This document shows positions 57,679 to 64,000 of a stretch of 64,000 nucleotides of DNA, piece after piece. The DNA is from Phycomyces nitens (Eukaryota; Mucoromycota; Mucoromycetes; Mucorales; Phycomycetaceae): NCBI GenBank assembly GCA_022702545.1, contig JAHRBC010000003.1:7812001-7876000 (forward strand), given 5' to 3'. The translations under genes and the position numbers were made by a program. Below the pieces are notes generated by a model. That model saw only the letters and a list, made by a program, of their open reading frames with translations, did not search any database and was not told the origin of the DNA. The first letter of the stretch is position 1. Each line of letters starts with the position of its first letter.

Positions 57679-58109
57679 ATCTACACAATAAATTGTTGGG
57701 TTTGGTGTTGCATTGACACATGTGTATGGGTTCAAGGCCAATTTGTATTATCCTTGATATTTTTCACTTGACCTATAGACAACAGCCCTATGGTTGGCAT
57801 TTGATATTCATCAAATGTATAGATTGTGTGTATCAAGACCATTTGTTTGATACTTGTAAAAGCAATAACCTTTAGGATTATAGAATATTTCTATTTCAAC
57901 TAAATAACATGGACTCGATTTGAAAACAAGCCAAGTCTATGCAATGCACTCTTAAAGCCAGTAGATCACCAAAACAGGCTTTTCATGATTACAAGCTGCC
58001 GAGATAAAAAATGATATTATTAAATACATAAATCCATTCCATATTGAATTGTTTGGAGAACTTTTTCGCGTCGCCATGCGTCTAGGAATAAAATATGAGT
58101 CAATGACCA
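57679..58109. other. Intergenic between convergent genes
   Basis: 3' ends of UBA3 and the RBR ligase face each other over about 430 bp. No feature recognised. Confidence 0.45.
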
Positions 58110-60410
58110 CTATTGAAGAAGATATCTACCCATTCTCTCGAGCGTAGTCATTGGGCCTATAACTATATCTGCACCAGTAGACTGTTGGGGTACATTTGGG
58201 TGCGCCCTAAGATATTCCTTGCGGGCCACTTCCTCTGCCTTTTGGATGGCCTGGTCTTCAGGATCTGTTTTGTAGAGATCACACCTTGTGCATTTGGTAC
58301 ATTGGGTCCCAGGTATTATTCGAAAATGATCGCAAAAGTGGGAATATGACTCTATACATATGTAGATGGAAATAAATGGGAATAGTATTGTCAAAGTAAA
58401 CGGTATATTACCTTTTCCAATGTCTTTTCGACACACATAGCACATGGCATATCCTTTAGAGATCCACAGAGCCAGGTTAGACATATTTTTCAAGCCAAGT
58501 ATCCATAATAAACATACCGCATTTGCAAACAACCTTGTTGCAACCGTCTTCTTTTTGAAAAGACAGATTGCAGACTGGGCACTGTAGGTTACAAGAGTAA
58601 TGATTCTTGAGTTTGACGCATGTATACCCTTTTTCAAGCTATTGCTCACCGTTCTCTTGACAGCATCAGCCATTGCCTATGGTTCATAAAACAAGAATAA
58701 GCATCAAGGAATTTGTATATAATAGTTCTTACCTTTTCCACGTATAGCCTTAGGCCGTCCTGTTCTTGCTCTGTACAGTTGTGCAGACCTCGGATGGATC
58801 TCATACACACCAGACAGGAAAGCTTTGCACAAGCAGGGTTCCTGCATTTAAAGGCTTTCCCTCGCCTTACTTGTGCAATACGATCATAGACAAGCCTCAT
58901 GTCGCTTTCCAGGTCCCACTGTTGACGCACAAGCCATGGAAGCGTAGTAAGCAATGTAGGTAATACCAATGACAAAGTATAATAAAACGATAGGACTATC
59001 ATAACTACCATAAGCCATCGAGCTACACGGAATAAGGGAGCAGTACGACAGAGGATTTGGCTAAAGGGTGGGACTGTCTCGTCGATTTCAGAGTAGGAGC
59101 ATTGGGGACACTGAACCATTGTCAGACATGCCTGGTTTAGATTGGCTTCAAAGACTGATTTTTCATATGCCATCCAGACATCGGGAGTCAATACTTGTTT
59201 AAGGATAAGAGGAGATAGACAGCCATCACAGTTTGTGGGGGAAATGCACTGTATTCGCTGCATTCCACGTAGGGATCCCTGGCCAAAAAGACCTTCAGAC
59301 ATGAACCGATTGACACATGAATGGCAAAAGGTGTGCTCTCCTTCGCTACAAAATGCAAGGTTTTCGAATGCAAAATCGTCGTAGCAGCACAGACAGGTAA
59401 TGAGTTGGTTGTGCTTTGAGTATTGTTCTTGGTTGATCTGGTGAGCCAGCTTCTGGTCCTTTTCAGACTGATTTCTCAAGTGCCGTATCCTCAATTCGTC
59501 CAGTTCATTTTCTAACTCTGGGGTATATCCATGTTCAAACACTGGCCTGGAGGAGCGACGGATAGACCAATGCAAAAAGAAATTGCGGATCGATCTCCAG
59601 ATGCTGCCTGAACCCATCTCTTCCAGTTGGTCTCGGGTGTTTAGGTAGTCCCAGTTGTTCTCTGCCAGGACTGCTCTGATGGACGACCGCCAGATCTGCA
59701 TTTACGATCATGTACAATACACACACACAACACACACAAAAAACATACACATACACACACAAAAAAAAGGGTATTATATATTTATATTCCTTGGTATCTA
59801 ATGCCACAGTATACGATAATCGCTCTGATATTCTCCACCAGTCCCCAATAACCCCCTCTTTTGTGTATATGATCTCCTTATATTACCTGTGGAAAATCAT
59901 TCGACAGCTGTTCCTGTGCTTGTGCTCTGTAGGATTCACTTTTAATAAAATCCCAACGGTTAATCTTGCCAGATTCAAGTCTTTCTGGCCATCTATCCTG
60001 TATGATGGCTTCTGTCACCTGCTCAATGTGGCTGTGGGTGTAACCCAACACCTTGTCTCTCAAATAACTAACATCGCAGTCTGGGAATAGCTCGACTGCC
60101 AAGATGCGTAATGAGTGGTTCAACTGCTTGACACGATTCTTGAGACAGTCATGAGGAACAGATGGATAGTGGCCACCATTAGAACAGATCTTTTCTGCAA
60201 TCCGCTCAACATGATTATGGTCGTAATAAACCAGACATGCCTCAAAATAGTCAGGATCTACAATGAAAACCAATGAAAACAATAAGAGTATGAATGAATA
60301 CAGAATTGAAATGTATATAAACCTCCTCCTGGAAATAATGTTAAAAGTTGGTTTGTGAGGGGATTACGATGATTAGATGGCACCAATGTCCTTTCTCTTT
60401 GATTAGACAT
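58110..60410 (-). CDS. RBR-type E3 ubiquitin ligase, Triad3/RNF216 family
   Basis: Transfers ubiquitin via a RING1-IBR-RING2 module through a thioester on a RING2 cysteine. Minus-strand exons: 60410-60323, 60257-59887, 59695-58733, 58676-58650, 58581-58518, 58453-58412 and 58351-58110; 598 residues, phases fit. RING1 starts near 254 (CLCCYDDF, HTFCHSCVNRFM), IBR from about 349 (CPQCSYSE ... CRNPACAKLSCLVC), RING2 from 484 (CPVCNLSFQKEDGCNKVVCK, then GYAMCYVCRKDIGK). A Cys/His tail (YSHFCDHF, CTKCTRCDLY) is typical of the RNF216 branch. Within the IBR, residues about 377-410 form an unusual hydrophobic hairpin-like stretch (WLMVVMIVLSFYYTLSLVLP). Intron 2 (191 nt) carries an (AC)n tract. Confidence 0.9.
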
Positions 60411-60768
60411 TAGAGATGAAATATATATTTATTTATATATAATTAATATATTATAGAATATAAAAAAAAGGGTGACTGCATCAACTCTGGACAATTGGCA
60501 CAATCATATTTGCGATCAAAAATTATTATGCTTGAATATGATTGGATGCAATTATCTTTTAAACAAAATTGAACGTGATTTTTGTGTATATATCTATATT
60601 ATAAAAATAAGCACTTGCAGTATCAGTCGCAGGATTCCTTACGTAAGATGACCATCGTCATTTAAGCCTTTGCTTGGTGACGTTTTTTTAAAACAGAGAA
60701 TGGCATTGTGGATATAAAGCCGAGTAATTCAAGCAGAAAACCCTTGTTAGTAGCAAACAACCTTGGAC
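60411..60768. other. Divergent promoter region
   Basis: About 360 bp between the divergent starts of the RBR ligase (-) and the DUF3605 gene (+). AT-rich with poly-A/T tracts near 60425-60475. It probably drives both genes. Confidence 0.45.
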
Positions 60769-61261
60769 ATGTCTCCAAATGAACTTGATCTTGTACAAGG
60801 CCCATTTGACTGGGACCAAGTACAGCATTATGTTTGTAAGCCAAACACTGTTTTGAATATAGTCTAAATAAGTATTTGTCATAGCAACCAATCAGATTAA
60901 GCGAATACATCGAAGCCCTAGTGTCCAGGTTGAATACGACAATTGGATCAAGAATACATTGAGTAAATACGGGACCATTGAGAACTACCTCTTGTCCACC
61001 AAGCTCCACTTCCCGCCCTCCAGCACTGGCGAATGTCCATCCGTGGTCATCCTTCCCAACGATTTCCCTTATTATACTCAACAAGGCATACTGCACATCC
61101 TTATATGGTCCAAGTCCCCCCTGTCACGATCATGCACACAAATGATCCTGGAAGAACAGTATGGCAAAGGGTGGGAATGGGTCTATTGGGTGAATCCTCC
61201 AGAAATTCAAAGTGTACGAAAATTACCCCATGTCCATGTCTTTCTACGTCGACTTTTATAA
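60769..61261 (+). CDS. DUF3605-family protein
   Basis: Exons 60769-60835 and 60885-61261 (intron 49 nt, donor GTAAGC, acceptor CATAG); 147 residues starting MSPNELDLVQGPFDWDQVQH. The second exon has the family pattern: an EYDNWIKNTLSKYGTIENYL helix, LHFPPSS, ILPNDFPYYTQQGILHILIW (normally NDWPYG...GI.HLVVW), WVYWVNPPEIQSV and HVHVFLR at the end. This cytosolic fungal family has unknown function. It is transcribed away from the RBR ligase. The long minus-strand frame 60662-61096 is its antisense shadow. Confidence 0.82.
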
Positions 61262-61418
61262 TATTATTATATATTACTTTATAAACACTGAGACCGAGCC
61301 ATTAGATAAAAAAAAATCGCTTCAGGATGCACCTCGAGTCTCTTCCTTTTGGGTTTTAATACATTTGTCATTTGGCAAACGCAAGATTTTGATATATATA
61401 AACAAGTTACACAGTTGA

Positions 61419-61637
61419 TCAGAACTGGGCAACGTCAGAAAGGTCAGGGAAGAACCCGACCATAGGCGGCGAAGTAAGAGGTTCCTGAGAGTCGCAGTGC
61501 ATCAACAGAAAATCCTCCGAGAACACAGCTTCGATGGTGTCATTTTTTATATCCGGTGCAGTGGGTGGTATATAGGCTTCGGGTGCCTGTTGGGTTGGCA
61601 AGAGGAAGAATAGTGTCGTGCTGGTGGGTGAGCTCAT
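61419..61637 (-). CDS. Possible small protein or exon, unknown
   Basis: Open frame from ATG at 61637 encoding 72 residues (MSSPTSTTLFFLLPTQQAPE...), with an acidic C-terminal half. No family recognised; no convincing splice partner. Composition is less AT-biased than its surroundings, the only reason to list it. Confidence 0.25.
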   Translation of the reverse strand: MSSPTSTTLFFLLPTQQAPEAYIPPTAPDIKNDTIEAVFSEDFLLMHCDSQEPLTSPPMVGFFPDLSDVAQF

Positions 61638-62300
61638 TATGTTCGCGTCCACCCCCACAAGCTTTTATAGAAAAAGAGGTATAAATTTAGGCGACAAGGG
61701 CAAAATTCGCCTTGATATCCCAAGAGACTATGTATGGGAGTAAGAGTAAAGAGAGAGAAAAGGGGGAGAAAAAGTTGCTGCGCCAGGCTGGTTCAAAAAA
61801 CTCAAAAAGAAAAAAAATAGTGCTTGTTTTTACACCAAAATACAGAGCAGGGATTTTGAAGGACACTTTTCGGAAGGCGGAATTCACACCAATGAAAAGT
61901 ATGTGTTATACAATATGTACATAAATATTTATATGTGTATGAATATGTATATGTATAATAGTTGCTATATATTTATATTAAATAAATAATGCTCGAGAAT
62001 CACCATTTCTTTAATCTCAATAAACAAGTACCAACTATAAATTATAAACATAAATCATAACTCTACTTATTTCACAAGAAATGGGTGCAGCAAAAAAAAA
62101 ACATCTTTAGAGTTGGAGACCATTGCGCGTTTTGGCTGTGTCACCTAGGGCCCTAAAGATCCGGGTCCACAGTGTCATTAGAATTATAAATCATGTCGTG
62201 CAAGAATTAAAGACTCGTCAAGGAAACTTTGTCAGAAAACCATGTCTTGTAAATAGGCCGTAACATCAGGCCCTCTACAGGGACATGATATTAAAACCCA
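61638..62300. other. Intergenic, nothing recognised
   Basis: Short frames at 61687-61924 are Lys/Ser-rich by base composition and have no motif. No RNA gene or repeat recognised. Confidence 0.35.
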
Positions 62301-62499
62301 TCGTTTTCCAGTCGTGTCAAGATTATATATAATCTCCAATTCTTTAATCATAGTATCTCAACTGTGTGATCAAGTAGTCTTTATTCATCCCAGGCATCCC
62401 AGGCTATTTAAGCAATACCAGACCAGGCACTTTGGTAAAGAAAAATGGCATACTATCAGACTTGCTCTTATTGCCGATTATTTAAGCCATATAAAAAAT

Positions 62500-62610
62500 G
62501 GTTTTACGGAATGGTTCAGTCAAGTAGTTAAGCCACATGTAAATTGGGCACATAATCAATAATGTATTTTTGGTCAGTACTTACAAGACTTGTTGAGAGT
62601 TTAAGCTGCT
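62500..62610 (+). pseudogene. Possible F-box C-terminal relic
   Basis: One frame reads KPHVNWAHNQ, stop, CIFGQYLQ, which resembles RKPHVNWKNNCVFGYTKI at the end of copy 1, including the spacing. The body of the gene is not recognisable upstream, so this is tentative. Confidence 0.35.
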
Positions 62611-64000
62611 GCATAAATTTTTCATCATTCTAAAGCCCAACTCACAAACTACACGGGGTCGACTAGTAGTAAAATCTCCCAAGTGAGAATACGCAAGTAT
62701 ATCACGCTTAATGACACAATCACGGCAAAACACGAATAGGAATTACCCTATCATTGTTCATTTAAAGCCAAAAAAAACCTGGGAAATCAACATTTTTTTG
62801 GTGAATTGAAGCAAATAAACAAATTTCATAAACTATAGATTTAAGTCTATCAATAATATTCTCAGAACTAGTGAAAGATGGCTTTAAGAAAATCGGTGCA
62901 TATGTTATGGAGATCCTTTCTGATTATATTCCATGTAATTTTAGTAACTTGACAATCAAGATTCTTCTTCTGCTTTGATTCTCATTGACTAACCAATATG
63001 TGATTATCGTCATAAATGTTTCTATAACATAAAATTCAATAATATGGGTCATATAAAGACTGCCAAATTCTAGATCCATGGATCCAATAATGACAAAAAT
63101 ACTACATTATCAACTATTCATAAGAACTGTATCTTTTTTTTATGTTTGATTTTCTGACCGGTAAATCCATTCAAATACAATACATCTTATATCATACTTT
63201 GTATATCTATAGGTGATGTCTACTCATATATTAGTATCTACTAAGTGTAGTGTTCTTTTGATATTATATAAAGATACCAAAAAAATTAATCTTTGTTAGA
63301 TGTCCAATTACAATTAAAGCTCTTGTGTTTTTCTTTAATAACATTTACTAATAAGTTAGCAGCTTTTAGTTGTAAAAAAAAACATTATTGGCTATAGTCC
63401 AATAGAGTTAGTAGCAATCAGTGAGTATTTGAAGGGAATTCTTGACATTGTTTTGCGACGTTGAAACGTAAAAGATGTTTTGAAGACTAATATTAAAGGT
63501 GTGTATGTATAAAGCTTGTTTCTTTATCAAGAAATGTCTAATGGCTATAAAAATTAAGAATTGCCAACTCTAATCAAGCTACCAACTTGGGTTTCAATAA
63601 AGTTTGAACATATTCAATTTGATCACATGCGTATTCCTAGCCTGTTGTATGTTGTTACTTTATAGCATTCTCTATAATGCAAGTTCAAGTGTCATAAATT
63701 AGTTCCTGTTTACTTTTTAACAAGGTCTGGCTACTCAAAAAATAGACATGCTACAAAGTGTTTAATGTATCCACAAGGTCGTGCTACTAGTAAGGATTCC
63801 AAATAACAATTGACCATGTTTTGTCCAAATAAGATAATTGAATTTTATTATAAATAAAATAGATTTTGTACCTTGGTCGTGCTTAATCTCTTTGGGCTTA
63901 CAAGTCTGTATTTCTGAAAATGTATGTTTCTTGAACATTACAGACTCCTTTCCATAATAACGAGTCGATTCAATAGAGAGGTTTGGGGTTTTTATTTTCA
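62611..64000. other. AT-rich intergenic to the window end
   Basis: No coding pattern or known repeat recognised in about 1.4 kb. Confidence 0.4.

Noticed and set aside
60662..61096. 144-residue minus-strand ORF
   Set aside because: It is antisense to the spliced DUF3605 gene, which has family motifs and consistent splice sites.

Overview
The window looks like nuclear DNA of an early-diverging filamentous fungus. I infer Mucoromycota, probably a mucoralean such as Phycomyces or a relative. The reasons are the AT-rich sequence, short GT-AG introns (about 45-100 nt), fungal-type proteins (a cystathionine gamma-synthase with a long N-terminal extension, an Arg5,6-type acetylglutamate kinase, a DUF3605 protein) and a mixture of decayed Tc1/mariner, MULE, fungal DDE-endonuclease, LINE and LTR elements. 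Species identity cannot be proven from the sequence alone.

Left part (about 1-38 kb) plus 52-55 kb: an accessory region built around one family of intronless F-box/leucine-rich proteins of about 600 residues. There are six full-length copies: 1918 (+), 6884 (+, two frameshifts), 22361 (-, tail rewritten), 28441 (+), 34985 (+) and 52836 (+, one internal stop). Tail-like relics lie near 13.5, 20.35 and 62.5 kb. Every full-length copy carries the same roughly 25-bp element 125-130 bp before its ATG. Several copies also share up to about 650 bp of upstream and about 400 bp of downstream flank, so the unit of duplication is larger than the gene. Similarity among copies is patchy, as expected from gene conversion or unequal exchange. 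Transposon remains sit between and inside the copies: a Tc1/mariner with both terminal inverted repeats, a second Tc1 transposase, a Tc1 tail, a MULE-type gene with a dispersed 3' repeat, a large DDE-endonuclease relic, a LINE-like relic and a solo LTR. One housekeeping gene, cystathionine gamma-synthase, lies within this region at 10.9-13.0 kb.

Right part (38.6-50.4 kb and 56-61.3 kb): ordinary, intron-containing, densely packed genes. They are a mitochondrial acetylglutamate kinase without the fused reductase, a HAM1/DUF4449-like protein, a CMR1/WDR76-type WD40 protein, a Tco89-like basic protein, an SH3-WW-REM-CDC25 Ras exchange factor, the NEDD8 E1 subunit UBA3, a Triad3/RNF216-type RBR E3 ligase and a DUF3605 protein. 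UBA3 and the RBR ligase are convergent neighbours in related ubiquitin-like pathways. F-box proteins usually act as SCF substrate receptors and SCF needs neddylated cullin, so UBA3 and the F-box cluster may be functionally connected, but nothing in the sequence shows that.

Exon boundaries were read by eye from GT/AG signals, frame continuity and recalled family features; they are models. No tRNA, rRNA or CRISPR array was recognised.
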